Of a stretch of 64,000 bases of DNA, positions 32,507 to 43,239 are shown one piece after another. Origin of the DNA: Uranotaenia lowii (Eukaryota > Arthropoda > Insecta > Diptera > Culicidae); the NCBI RefSeq assembly GCF_029784155.1, contig NC_073691.1, positions 136,879,255-136,943,254 of the forward strand. The letters are read 5' to 3'. How positions within the stretch are numbered: the stretch's first letter is position 1; the number at the start of each line of letters is the position of its first letter. Position numbers and translations under genes: made by a program. The notes under the pieces were generated by a model, which saw nothing but the letters and a program-made list of their open reading frames with translations, was not told the origin of the DNA and searched no databases.

Positions 32507-33520
32507 CAGCCAATAATTCTTTTGGCTGCTCGGATGATGTTTATTAAGAACAAGGATTATTTAAGATTGAAATTTTAATAATAACTATCTGTTCAGATCG
32601 TAGATCGTATATAATTCTCAACATTTTTGTTTTAAAATTTTATTAAAAGAGAAGTATCTTATTCATAAAAATGGAAGCATTTTCTTTGTAACACCATCAC
32701 GTATAAACGGACGGTCGGAATGAACAAATTTTGAAATTCGACGGTTTTTCGGGTCAGAGAATCTCTCATTTTTTTGGAAAGGGGGCCCCCATACAAAATC
32801 ATACTAAAATGGCACACAATTCGAACAATTTTAATACGATAGGTATTCAGAAAAATGTAGACACATTCAAGGAGAAGTTAAGGTCATGTAGATTAAGTTC
32901 AACATTTATAAAGATTAAACGAAATTTACCATGTCAGCTTGTTTTACATAAATTACCTCTCCTAAAGCACAGATAAAAATAAAAAACAATTTTCAATAAT
33001 AAATAGAAATTTTAAGCTGAAAGGGGTATCTTTACTTGGACTACTATTAAAAACTTTGGAAATATTGTTGAACTTCCTGTTATGTGAAATCTTTAGTGCA
33101 CTATGCCTCAACACTTAAAAGTCCAAAGTCTTTTTCTGTTAATTAAACAAAACTTACAAAAGAAGTCAGGTAACCTTCTAGCTTTATAACTTTGGGTAAA
33201 GCATTCCAAACGCAAGAATGCTTCTTATTTGCACATCTCGTCTTGATAAGTTCAACTGATACAGCGACCCGAGAATTTGGAGAACTTAGATCTGAAATCT
33301 GCGATTTAGTTGGTTGAACCAACCAAGATACAAAAACCTTGGGTAAAAATCGATAGGGATTTGGTCCGTTCAACCGGTGAAAACCGGTGAATTTTTCTGT
33401 AGGCCAACATCCTCGTGTTGCCTACAAGAATCTGGGTTGGTTAAGTCTCTTGGGTATTAAAATTCAATCGCTTCCGAAGTGTTGTACCCAAGAGGCTGAA
33501 AGAAACGAAAATAACCAAAC
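32507..33520. other. AT-rich; two relics (32640-32815, 33143-33373)
   Basis: 32640-32815 is an inverted, diverged unit of the family at 60117-61386: AAAATGGAAGCATTTTCTTT, ATCACGTATAAACGGACGGT, TTTTTCGGGTCAGAGAATC, GGGCCCCCATACAAAATC. At 33143-33373 a 76-codon minus-strand frame contains SRVAVSVELIKTRCANKKHS then VWNALP. This recalls the C-terminal tail of some LINE reverse transcriptases, but the assignment is weak. Confidence 0.45.
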
Positions 33521-33561
33521 TGACATTTTAGTACCACACTGACGTTTTGGTACCAAAATGC
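33521..33561. repeat. Short repeat ACATTTTAGTACC..., copy 2
   Basis: ACATTTTAGTACCACACTGA then CGTTTTGGTACCAAAATG; see 29986. It abuts the 3' end of the RTE-like LINE, so it may be part of a flanking element or of the LINE target. Confidence 0.55.
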
Positions 33562-33574
33562 TTAAACTTACTGA

Positions 33575-34495
33575 CTTAATGATCCCGCGCCGATCCTCCG
33601 GTGCATAGGGCCGTTATAAAAGAACTCCACTGTTGACGATCCGGAGCCAGCGTCTTCATCTGATCCCAGTCAAGATTCTCGTCGACAGTTCGGATTTCAG
33701 TGGCTAGGCTTCGCCGCCACGAGTTTCTGGATCTGCCTCTTCTTCGATGCCCTTCTGGATTCCAATCTAGCGCCTCTCTGCAAATCTCGTTTTCATCTTT
33801 TCGCAGCGTGTGCCCAATCCATCTCTACTTACGTTCCCGAATCTCGATTTCTAGCGCCCTTTGATGACACCGGCGATGAAGTTCCTCATTTGAGATCCAG
33901 TTGCCAGGCCACCAAGATACTTCGGTGACTCGCAAATGCAAAACGGGCCTTTCTGATCCGGGTTTCGATGTCTTTTCTGGTACCACCATCAGGCGTTATC
34001 TGGCTACCAAGATACTGGAAGCACTCCACTTTCTCAACTTTTTGCCCAGCTACCATGAAACTGGAGGGATTTTCTGTGTTGATTTCCATCAACTTTGTCT
34101 TTCCGACATTTACTTTGAGACCTGCTGCCTTGGAACTTTCGGTGAGGTCGTCGAGTTTGCTCTGCATGTCCGGTTGTGTTTGGGCGAGCAAAACAATATC
34201 GTCAGCCAGGTCAAGGTCGTTCAGTTGCTCCATTGTTGAAGGATTCCACGGCAATCCTCGATTCGGTGCACAGTCGATCGATCCAGTCAGAATCTCATCC
34301 ATTACGATTAGAAAAAGTAGCGGTGATAAGATACACTCTTGTCTCACTCCAGCAGTTACCGGGATTGGTTCGGACAAGATACCGTCGTGCAAGACCTTGC
34401 ACGAAAATGCCTCGTATTGTGCTTCGAAGAGATGGACTAGTTTCTCTGGGACCCCTCGTCGCCTTAGAGCCGCCCAGATGTTTTATGGTTAAGTC
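33575..34495 (-). pseudogene. RTE-like RT, C-terminal half
   Basis: The frame at 33886-34392 holds VTAGVRQECILSPLLFLIVM (the usual Gly of RQGC is Glu here), NDLDLADDIVLLAQ with both active-site Asp residues, LKVNVGKTKLMEINTEN and FQYLGSQITPDGGTRKDIET. Near 33900 a deletion joins RFAFASHRS to the WQLDLK/WPGNWISNEEL block, removing about 60 codons present in copy 1. After that, frames shift to IREVEWIGHTLRK-type sequence and end at ITALCTGGS near 33580. Confidence 0.85.
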
Positions 34496-35321
34496 GGTCG
34501 AATGCTTTTTCGAAATCAACGAACACCAGCAGAAGAGAGTCCTGGAATTCGTTGATTTGTTCCAGTATGATTCGTAGAGTTGCGATGTGGTCCACACATG
34601 ATCGTCCGGATCGGAATCCAGCTTGTTGCCGTCGGAGTGTAGCGTCGATTTTCTCCTGGATCCTGTTCAGGATCACTTTGCAGAGTACTTTGAGGGTTGT
34701 ACAGATCAACGTTATGCCTCGCCAGTTACTGCACTCTGTCAGGTCTCCTTTCTTCGGGACCTTTACGAGGATACCCTGTATCCAGTCGGCCGAAAATGTT
34801 GCCATATCCCAAATGTCAGCGGAAAGACGGTGCAACATTTGTGCTGACAGGGCAGGGTTGGCTTTCAGCATTTCAGCAGGGATGCAATCGATACCTGGCG
34901 CTTTGTTGGATTTCATGTTTTTGATTGCCGCTTCTATTTCAGCCTGCGAAGGCGCTTCCGAGTCGACGCCATTTATGCGACTTACTGTTGGCGCTTCGAG
35001 CTGCGGATTCTGTTGGCCATCGCTATTCGTGACTCGGAAGAGTTGTTCGAAGTGCTCAGTCCATCGTTTGAGCTGATCTGTTCGATCGGTCAATAACTGA
35101 CCTGCTCGGTCTTTCAGCGGCATTCTTGCATTAGTTATTGCACTACTGAGGCGGCGAGAAATGTCATAAAGTAATCGGATATCTCCATTGGCGGCGGCTC
35201 TTTCTCCCTCTTCGGCTAGGGAGTTTGTCCAGGCTCTCTTATCTCGTCTACAAGCTCGTTTAACTGCCTTTTCCAGCTCCGCATATCGTAAGCGGGCGGC
35301 TGCTTGGCTGACCCGGTACAT
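34464..35321 (-). pseudogene. RTE-like linker and RT fingers
   Basis: A 285-codon open frame without internal stops. It starts YRVSQAAARLRYAELEKAVK, continues LKRWTEHFEQLFRVTNSDGQ and SEAPSQAEIEAAIKNMKSNK, APGIDCIPAEMLKANPALS, LTECSNWRGITLICTTLKVL, RQQAGFRSGRSCVDHIATLR, then FVDFEKAFDRLNHK (motif A), where a frame break occurs. It is intact across the point where copy 1 carries the SINE, so it shows the empty site. Confidence 0.9.
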
Positions 35322-35367
35322 GCCTGCTCAATTCCGACTTTCGCCTTTCTCCGATCATCGACCATCC

Positions 35368-36045
35368 TCAAATTTTCATCCGACATCCATTCACTTTTTC
35401 TTCCACGAACTTTACCGAGAGTACCATGGCTCGTCGTGATAAAGGCATTCTTGATTCCACACCACAGGCTCGGGATTCTAGCTTTTCAACGTATGCCCTT
35501 CTCACCTCTGGATTCTCCAACCAGCGGACGTCGTATCGACACCCGACTATCTCCTCGCGCCGTTGGACACTGAGTCGTATTTCGCCAAGGACGAGGTGAT
35601 GGTCAGATGCAATGTCTGCGCTTCGTTTGTTGCGGACATCAAGAAGGCTCCTTCTCCATTTTCGGCTGATGCAGATGTGGTCAATTTGATTTTCTGTTCT
35701 GCCATCTCGGGATACCCAAGTGACCTTATGTGCTGGTCGATGGGGTAAGAGCGATCCACCAATCAACATGATGTTGTTGCCACAAAATTCTACAAACAGC
35801 TCTCCGTTTTCGCTCATCTGTCTTAGACCATGGCGTCCCATGATGCGCTCAAGGTCTTGATTGTCGGAACCAATCTTTGCGTTGAAGTTGCCCAAATGGA
35901 CCCTTCGGAATTTTCTCTACCACGCTGTTCAGTTGACTGTAAAACTGGTCTTTCTCCTGCAAGTCAGCAACGTCAGTTGGCGCATAACACTGGACCATTG
36001 TTAGGTTTCTAACCCTTGTTCTAAATCTGGCTACGATTATTCTTT
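35368..36045 (-). pseudogene. RTE-like APE endonuclease
   Basis: From the 5' side: ERIIVARFRTRVRNLTMVQC, YAPTDVADLQEKDQFYSQLN, then a frame break at about 35895 to GNFNAKIGSDNQDLERIMG. The catalytic GDFN is GNFN here. VTWVSRDGRTENQIDHICIS and RSADIASDHHLVLGEIRLS (the SDH active-site block) follow. The N-terminal third of the endonuclease is missing. Another frame break near 35340-35370 separates it from the linker. Confidence 0.85.
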
Positions 36046-36051
36046 CGTTTA

Positions 36052-37583
36052 AAGGGTGATACGGTCAAAATTTGGTCAAGGGAAAACACGTATAAATCGG
36101 TGAAATCGTTTATTTAAAAAATAAAATTAAATTTCTTTTACAAGTTTAATTAGTATAAAATTCAGGAAAAATATTCAGTTAGGCTGCCGCTTTTCCAAAT
36201 CTGAATTGCCGGGCCTTACGCTTAACCGCTGCCATCAGATTTTGTACAGCCACCTGTAGAGGATAGATGAAATAAAGGTAATTAAAATGAAATAAAATAA
36301 TATAAACAACTAAATGAAAGAAATACACATTTTATAAAAAAAACATCGAATAGGTTATTAAATAAGATTCAAATAAGCATCGTAGTATTATCGTGCATAC
36401 TGAGATTGGGTGAAAATGAACAAGAGTGCATAAGCAGGAGAAAAAGTCATTTGATTCGCGGCTATTGATGAAAACGGTTGTGTTTCCAGTTTAATTTGTG
36501 ACTGTGGTGAGGTCAAAGTAAAGAAAAATTCAAATGACTCAACCGGCGAATTCGACACCACCTTGTCCACCTTCTTCGCCGCAGAAAGCCAGTTTGCCTT
36601 GAACTGCTGCTCGTCCTTAGCAATTTTTTTTTTGGTCTTCTTAAGGTTCCGCTTGACAATAGCCCAGTATTTCTTAATTGGGCGGAGCTCTGGCGTGTTC
36701 TTGTCCTGGAGGGTTCTTGTCCTTGGGAACCACCTGCACGTTGTTGGCGGCGTACCACTCCATGGCCTTTTTACCGTCATGGCAAGATGCGAAATCCGGC
36801 CAAAACAGTACGGAACAACCGTGTTTCTTCAGCAAAGTCAGCAGACGTTTATTTAAACACTCTTTCACGTAAATTTATTGGTTTACAGTCCCGGAAGCTA
36901 TGAAAATGCTGCTTTTCAAGCCACAGGTACAGATGGCTTGCCAAACCAGATATTTCTTCGTGAATTTTGACAGTTAAATGTGCTTGAAAATATCTACTAA
37001 CTTTCCCCTTCCTTTTGCCATATAAAACTCTTGTCCCGGAAGCTGCTTGTAGTCGGCTTTGACGTAGGTTTCGTCGGCCATTACCACGCAGTCAAACTTC
37101 GTCAGCATCGTCGTGTACAGCCTCCGGGATCGCGCTTTGGCCGTCGTATTTTGTTTATCATCGCGATTTGGAGTCACTACCTTCTTGTAAGTCGATAGCC
37201 CGGCTCGTTTTTTGGCTCGATGCACGGTTGAAGACGATACACCCAGCTTATTTGCGGCATCTCGGAGAGAGAGGTTAGATTTTAGCTTGAAACTTACATT
37301 TTCTTACATTACATTTGTAACGGTTGATTTGGCAACTTTTAGCGATTTTGCCAGCTTTGCGTGCGAGTAGCTCGGATTTCCGCGATGCGCAAGCAAAATT
37401 TTGATACGCTGCTCTTCTTCCTTGAACGGTATTTTGACAACTGAAGAGTGAATTCCAAAATCAAAATAGGAGCAACATTCTACACACACACCTTCAAAAT
37501 GAGGGGTGTTCAGGTTTTTTAAATGCAAAATTGAAAAAAATACGTCAAGTTGATATTGACCAAATTTTGACCGTATCACCCTT
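36052..37583 (-). mobile_element. DD37E mariner with TIR AAGGGTGATACGGTCAAAAT
   Basis: The ends AAGGGTGATACGGTCAAAAT and its inverse extend to about 28 bp (GGTCAA on the inner side) and are flanked by TA at 36050-36051 and 37584-37585. Length is 1532 bp. The transposase is on the minus strand. It is inserted in the endonuclease region of RTE-like copy 2, so it is younger than that LINE. Confidence 0.92.
36390..37450 (-). pseudogene. DD37E mariner transposase, frameshifted
   Basis: Blocks from the N-terminus: FKEEEQRIKILLAHRGNPSY and AKLAKSLKVAKSTVTNV (helix-turn-helix), SRRLYTTMLTKFDCVVMADE (first Asp), ADYKQLPGQEFYMAKGRGK, VLFWPDFASCHDGKKAMEWY (second Asp), VQVVPKDKNPP, then NTPELRPIKKYWAIVKRNLK. 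A 7-base insertion at about 36700-36712 splits the last block. Once aligned, the residue 37 positions after the second Asp is Lys, where the active enzyme has Glu. That substitution and at least three frame breaks make it inactive. Confidence 0.88.
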
Positions 37584-37609
37584 TAGGAGTTTTAAGGTGC
37601 TCTATCGTT

Positions 37610-38160
37610 ATCAGGTGTCAAACTTTGGGTCAACGGTCAGCGAAAGGGGTTGTCCATATTATCTGTTCACTGTTTTTGCGATATTATCTTGATTATACAT
37701 TGGATTTCAATGACCATTTGCACGTGGGAGTTTAACAGCACAGTTCATTGGTTTTAGGTGTCAAATTTCGACAAGGGGCTGGCAAAAGGGGTCGCCCATG
37801 AAATTTTTTTAATGTTTTTGCATTTATATCGTTATGTGGCATAACATCGAGACAAAAATTCAAACGGATCGAAACGTAAACCCATACACAGAAGTTTTGC
37901 AGGACTAAGGATCAATTCCTGATCTCAAATTTTCTATCAGACGACAGAAAAGGGGTCGCTACTTTTCTATGTTTTAGAAATAATTTCGTTATTTTGAATC
38001 CGAACAAAACGAAAATTTGTACCTACCCCGGTGTTCTTTTCGACGGTCTATTAATTGCAAATAGAAATTTTGTCGTGAAAATGCGTCCCGATTACCATCC
38101 AAACACGTACTCATTTGTTAAATTTAAAGCGAAACAAAGTTCGTAGGGGATAAGCTAGTA
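37610..38160 (-). mobile_element. Relic of the 143-bp-unit family (family A), inverted
   Basis: On the minus strand it starts TACTAGCTTATCCCCTACGA then ACTTTGTTTCGCTTT, as at 14263. Further in are diverged units with GGGCGACCCCTTTTGCCAGC (37785-37800), ACACCTAAAACCAATG and a truncated unit with GACAACCCCTTTCGCTGAC near 37650. Period and order match 14263-15400. The tail is missing, replaced near 37610. Confidence 0.7.
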
Positions 38161-38510
38161 AAAAATAAACGAAACAGCACGTCTTTTCAATATTGATGCA
38201 GCAAGTAAAGTTCCTTTTATAACTTTTTCGGTCAGCTTGAAAATCTGAGATAAGTACAACTCTGAAACTTCATCAAATTGTTCGATCTCCACAAACCAGG
38301 GACACTACCTACACTTGGTGCCCAAGAGAAAGAGAGAAAAAGCAAGGGGCATTTCGCGCTAAAGTGTTTTTGTGTTTATTTTACCGGGCTCGTTAGGGAA
38401 GCGGAACGCGTGATTTTCATTTCGCACTTTTCTTCTTTGATCTCTCGGGGCCATTCTTCGCCATCCGACCCAAACATCCCCATACACGAACGTTTCTTTA
38501 GTCCGCGCTC
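38161..38510. other. Unassigned, GC-richer from 38270
   Basis: 38270-38510 and its continuation at 38871-39460 (interrupted by the LINE fragment) are less AT-rich than their surroundings. I see no protein motif in any frame. It could be an older element or host non-coding sequence. Confidence 0.35.
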
Positions 38511-38523
38511 ATATCATCTGGTC

Positions 38524-38857
38524 AACCAGATGCCGCATAGGTCATACTAGGATCTCCAAAGAACATCTCTTCGACAAATCAGACAACACATGCCAGACCT
38601 GTGATGTCGAGAATTCCATCGAACACATCATCACAAATTGTTCAAAATATGATGAAATTAGGGAACAGTTAGGGCTTTCGAACAACATTAACTTTGTACT
38701 GAATAACAATGCTCAAAATGAGGATAAGATTATTAAGTTTTTGAAAAAAATCCAAGTTTATGATAGAATATAAAATGTTAAATAGATTTAAGTTTGCAGG
38801 GGAAGAATGACCTTAGACGTTAAATTCTCCTCAAAATAAATAAATTAATAATAATAA
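38524..38857 (+). mobile_element. 5'-truncated I-type LINE 3' end
   Basis: The frame reads RCRIGHTRISKEHLF, then CQTCDVENSIEHIITNC, a CX2C...HX4C zinc-binding block that closes the ORF2 of many I/Jockey/R1-group LINEs, and ends KIQVYDRI-stop at about 38773. A short 3' UTR and a TAA-repeat tail (AATTAATAATAATAAT) follow. The 13-bp duplications ATATCATCTGGTC lie at 38511-38523 and 38858-38870. The TAA tail points to the I clade. Confidence 0.88.
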
Positions 38858-38870
38858 TATCATCTGGTCC

Positions 38871-40147
38871 CTAAGTTCGTCGCTGTTATGATTCTCATCC
38901 TACCTTCGAGTCGCCCAGTGACCACGACGTGTTGACCGACCTGGTATTGATTGCAGCCCTCTCATATATACAGGTATTTATATACCAACACCTCATCTTG
39001 GTTGATGCACAGCACTCGGCAGTTATGGCAAGATAACCGATTTGTGAGACCTCTCCGGTTAAAAAGATGCCGAAAATGTTTCCCCTGCGGCTCAATTTTC
39101 AGATCACTGTTGTGTTTTTCTCGACTGGAATCTTTCCTCTTGTTTTATTTTGCCGAACCTGTGATAATGCCAAACCACTATGATGCGGTTCCGAACACCT
39201 TAAACTGGCAACCGACTTGTAAAACGTGGTATAAACATAATTTGATGTAAGAAATATGTTTATTATTATCATTATATTGCATCTTTGTACTCCCGGCTCT
39301 CTCTTTCGGTTCGGTTTTGAGGTTGGATTTCCCAGTTCTCGTTGGTATTCCACTACGAGTGACCTTCGGTCCATCGGATCTTCGATCTGAAGAGCTAAAA
39401 TATATATCGCGACGCAAATGCATCTGTAATTGTAATCGAGACATTTGCATGAGACGATAATTGTTTAACCAGTTTTTGATTTATATTTGGGTTAATTAGT
39501 ACTCCTGAGAACAGTTATAAATTTTAAAATAAAAATTCTTGATCCAACGAAGGTAGTTAAAAATGACAAGTTTGCTTGCTATCGTTTCAATAATTTCATG
39601 GATCGGATTTGCCAAAGTTCTATATACAAATAATCTGGCTAGCTATGCAAAGGAGCTTTATGCAGTTTTTTTTATTTCCACCTTATGGTTAGTGAGCCTT
39701 TTTATAAGCATTCTGCAGACTCAGAAAATATGAAAAAAAAAAACAAAAATATGTTTTCTGTATTACATGCACGCTTGAATTTAATTAGCCATTTATGTTT
39801 AAAAAATAACCATAATTGACCTTTTTCTGCGTTACGTAATTTTATGACTTCTCTTCGAGAACCTATAAAATGACTTATCGGTGAGAAGTTGAGATATGGT
39901 TAATTTGAAACCGTAATGAGTAGCACCTTGGAAGTAGGAAAATGGTTATTTTTTAACCGTAATTCGTTAAGCAGTTTGGCAAATGTGTTGAATTTTCAAA
40001 ATTAACACTAAAATTCCTAAGAAATACGATTTTTCAATTTTTATTCATTTTTTATCTTCTTTTAATGCATGCTTACTGACGGCTTTTTTAAATGTTTTCA
40101 AAAATAAATCTTGAAAATAACAAAATTGAAAATCATGAATCAAAATA
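38871..40147. other. Unassigned
   Basis: Continuation of the GC-richer block to about 39460, including TATTTATATACCAACACC (38970-38990), then AT-rich sequence. The motif ATGGTTATTTTTTAACCGTAA at 39941-39962 is palindromic and has a cousin at 42506-42532 (ATGGTTATTCTTTAACCATAA), perhaps the same minor repeat. No gene recognised. Confidence 0.35.
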
Positions 40148-40149
40148 TA

Positions 40150-41754
40150 CAGTGAGCGAAATAAGAATAGCACCACTATGTGTTTTGCTTGTTAAAATAT
40201 GAATGATTGAAAATCACAAAAACTTTGTTTTATAAATTGTTTTGAATTGTGTAACGGATAAATCAAGCATAAGTTTACTTTTTTTGGACGTTGCAATTGG
40301 CGTTGAGGACCAAAACTATGGAAAAAGGGTGCGAAATAAGAATAGCACCACTAGTGTTTTTCAACAAAAAAACAAGATTATTTCTAAAAATTTACTGTGT
40401 AAAAGTGAATAATAATGCTTCTATGAATTATCTGAATAGATAACTGTATTTTAAGGAGTTTTCTAGAGTTTCAAAGATTTTCAAAGGTTTTAAAAGGGGG
40501 TTTTAGGAGATGCTCTTCTAGCGTTTAGGAATTTGATACTTGAGCAATAATACTCGATCAAACTGCTTGATTTCTTCATAAACATTCATTAGTATGATGC
40601 AAAATGATGAAACATAGATTTGATGCTGAATTTGAATAAAAAAACAGGCTTCAAATTCAAAAATACTAATGTTTTTAAATAGTCAAACACTATTTCTCTA
40701 GTTTCAAGTCATAGATGGCAGCACTATCTCGCAATTAAACCGAATTGATGCCCATTTTCGAATATCTGGGATTAATTCAGGTGTGCTGGATGATTTTGGT
40801 CAAGAAATAAGTACTAAGTACCGTGTGACCACCTTGGAAATTCTAAGATCACAATATCAAAAAAATAAGAATTTCAACAAGAACCCATAAAAGTGAATTT
40901 CTTGGACCGATAATCAGAATAATTTTGTACTTTCCGATGGAGCTTGATGAACCAGATAACTAGCAGTATTATTGGTAGGATTTGAAATTAAATCGGAAGT
41001 TGAGATGAGCAGGAATTTAGACGGTGTTATATTCTTCTGCTGGTGTTTTTTTTTTTGCAAATCCGGAAAAGATTTTTGCAGCGTGAACTCCAACAAAACT
41101 GTGTTGGAAAACTACCTCGAAACGATGAACATGGGCCTAAATAAACCTGAAAAATCAATACTGAGACTTAATTTGGTTTTAACTGCGAGATAGTGCTGCC
41201 ATCTATGACTTGAAACTGGAAAAAGTTATGTTTATTGAAAAAAAATCTAAGTTTATGAATTTCAACCTGTTTTTTCTGATTCAAAATAAACCGAAAATGT
41301 TTGATTCATCATTTTACGTCATTTTAATGAAGAAAGTAAGTAGTTTTGAAAAGAATTACAGCTCAAATGTCAAATTCCTTAGTTCTAGAAGAGCATCTCT
41401 CAAAACACCATTTTAAAACCTTTGAAAATCTTTGGAATTCTAGAAAACTGCTTAAAATGCAGTAAGCTATTCAAATAATTCATAGAAGCATTATTATTCA
41501 CTTTTACACAGTAAATTTTTAGAAATAATCTTGTTTTTGTTGATAAACACAAGTGGTGCTATTCTTATTTCGCACCCTTTTTCCATAGTTTTGGTCCTCA
41601 ACGCCAATTGCAACGTCCAAAAAAAGTGAACTTATGCTTGATTTATCCGTTACACAATTCAAAACAATTTGAAGAAGAAAATTTTGGTGATTTTCAATCA
41701 TTCATATTTTAACAAGCAAAACACATAGTGGTCCTATTCTTATTTCGCTCACTG
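40150..41754. mobile_element. Palindromic Tc1-type element
   Basis: Ends CAGTGAGCGAAATAAGAATA and its inverse are flanked by TA (40148-40149, 41755-41756). The arms are very long: about 590 bp on the left (to CTATCTCGCAATTAAAC at 40739) pairs with about 577 bp on the right (from about 41178). The terminal motif GCGAAATAAGAATAGCACCA occurs twice per arm (40156 and 40331), as in Tc1 elements with internal direct repeats. The middle holds a degraded transposase fragment. Confidence 0.85.
40990..41150 (+). pseudogene. Tc1-type transposase remnant
   Basis: Between the arms the frame reads NLDGVIFFCWCFFFCKSGKD then NKTVLENYLETMNMGL. Tc1 transposases have a V-M-V-W-G-C-F...G...N...YL-x-x-L block at this place. 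Only this stretch is recognisable. Confidence 0.45.
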
Positions 41755-41756
41755 TA

Positions 41757-42106
41757 TTAATCTTCGAGTAATCGGAATCCCCGCTTCCGGAAAACCAGAA
41801 TCAGTCGACCACGTTCCACCTTTGTGCACCTTCTTATCCTTGAACGACACTCCCGACTTAATACAGTTCCACTCGATGCGCATCTGTTCCCGCTCGACTT
41901 TCCGGTAATAGGTGATGAAGAATTCCTGTTTGCAGATCTTTGTTTTCCGATTATCGGCAGCGGCTTCCGGATGATCCTGTTTCGCAGCCCGCTTGATGCG
42001 GACCTACCGCTTTGCCATGATGGTGATCTCCTCCGACGGGATCTTTTCCAAAAGGCGTATTTCTTCATTTTCGACTTGTTTTCACTGGAGGTTGTCAAAA
42101 TTAACG
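41757..42106 (-). pseudogene. Unidentified broken coding sequence
   Basis: GC-rich block ending where the Tc1-type element begins. The most protein-like minus-strand frame reads VENEEIRLLEKIPSEEITIM, AKR, a stop (CTA on the plus strand at 42004-42006), VRIKRAAKQDHPEAAADNRK, TKICKQEFFITYYRKVEREQ, MRIEWNCIKSGVSFKDKKVH, KGGTWSTDSGFPEAGIPITR. Composition and codon use look like a real gene. I do not recognise the family. The neighbouring frame is also open for 113 codons but is arginine/serine-rich and looks like a shadow. It may be a processed pseudogene or captured fragment. Confidence 0.4.
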
Positions 42107-42775
42107 CAGAGGGATGGCCTATTTTTGTTCGCTGACAAGGATGTTTTCCAACATGGGCAGTAGATTATTCCAAAAACTGAAAAAATCAAATAGTTACATA
42201 AATGAAATACAAGAAATCGAATACAAGAAAAATAGCCAGTTTCTTTTTCTGCTTCTCAGTCCTAAATGCATCTGGGGGGTACCTGTTGAAACAGCTGCAC
42301 CACGGAATCTATGTTCATCCGAAATAATAAAATTTCCATAGAACGCCTTTGGCTTGCTTCACAGTAACTATCAAAACGGCGAGGAAAAAACGTCAAGTTT
42401 ATCAACAATTTTGTGGTTAATACAAGAGAACTACCAATATGGTTGAAATTCCGCATCGATTTTTTTTAAATTACCATATTGATAGTTTTGGAGCAAAAAC
42501 CGGAATATGGTTATTCTTTAACCATAAATGGTTAAATAAAAACGAGCGTGTGGTACATCGCATATTTTCTACCAGACAGTGGTCCAACTTTTGTATGAAA
42601 TGTTCTTTCTTTTACTCTTTGTCCTACATTCCTACTTTTGACCCATAATGTACTTTTTGTATTTGTTATTGCTTAAACTTTATCTAAGAAACATAATGTT
42701 CATATCAAGTGTATCAAATTATTTTTCAGAACGTGCTGAATAGTAGCTCATCACTTGTTTCAGGAAAATTTTACC
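42107..42775. other. Unassigned AT-rich stretch
   Basis: No coding signal. Palindromic ATGGTTATTCTTTAACCATAA at 42506-42532. Confidence 0.4.
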
Positions 42776-42789
42776 TTTCTTGCTTTGCT

Positions 42790-43116
42790 TTTTTTTTAAA
42801 TATGTCTTTATTCGTACCAATTCATCATTACATTTATATTACATTAAATTAGGTGTTCAGATCAATAATGGACTGTCCAGAGCGCTATAGTTTACTAATC
42901 ACTTAAATTTATTTAATCGACTTAAATTTGCTGAGCGCAATCAAGTATTTTTATGTAGGAGAACATCCTGTAATGTCAAAAATATTTTAAACTTACAACT
43001 TAAAACTTAAACTATCCTAAAATAAATCTAATTATAGAGAGAACGAATCTCTGCGACTGCATCGATTTGCCTCTGAAGTTGGAGATGATGTTGTTGGCCA
43101 TCTCTTCGATAGATTA
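42790..43116 (-). mobile_element. 5'-truncated Jockey fragment
   Basis: Matches the 3' end of the full Jockey at 43921-44245 (AAATATGTCTTTATT, GCTGAGCGCAATCAAGT, GAGAACGAATCTCTGCGA, CATCTCTTCGATAGATT). Flanking duplications TTTCTTGCTTTGCT lie at 42776-42789 and 43117-43130 (14 bp, perfect). A poly-T run at 42790 is the poly(A) tail of the minus-strand element. It diverges from the intact copy by several percent, so it is older. Confidence 0.92.
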
Positions 43117-43239
43117 TTTCTTGCTTTGCTGATTTTCTCCGCGGATGACGTTATTCGTGAACTGACTTCATATGATGAAACCAGAGATATGAAGAATTCA
43201 TGGTCAGTGTGCGGAAATGTAGACTGGAACGGGCGGAAG

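Larger units (their letters stand above)
33565..36049 (-). mobile_element. RTE-like LINE, copy 2 (longest)
   Basis: Minus-strand LINE from the endonuclease (about 36045) to the C-terminus near 33575 (QWSSFITALCTGGSARDH). It overlaps copies 1 and 3 and gives the best view of the family: an APE endonuclease followed by an RT with FVDFEKAFDRLNH and GVRQ-x-C-ILSPLLF, the type usually annotated as RTE-like endonuclease-reverse transcriptase. The 5' end is cut by the mariner at 36052. The sequence just beyond the mariner (37586-37605) may be a few more codons. No tail or target duplication is recognised. Confidence 0.9.

Noticed and set aside
33901..36012. Several plus-strand frames of 60-174 codons
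   Set aside because: Antisense shadows of the RTE-like LINE; the minus strand has the endonuclease and RT motifs.
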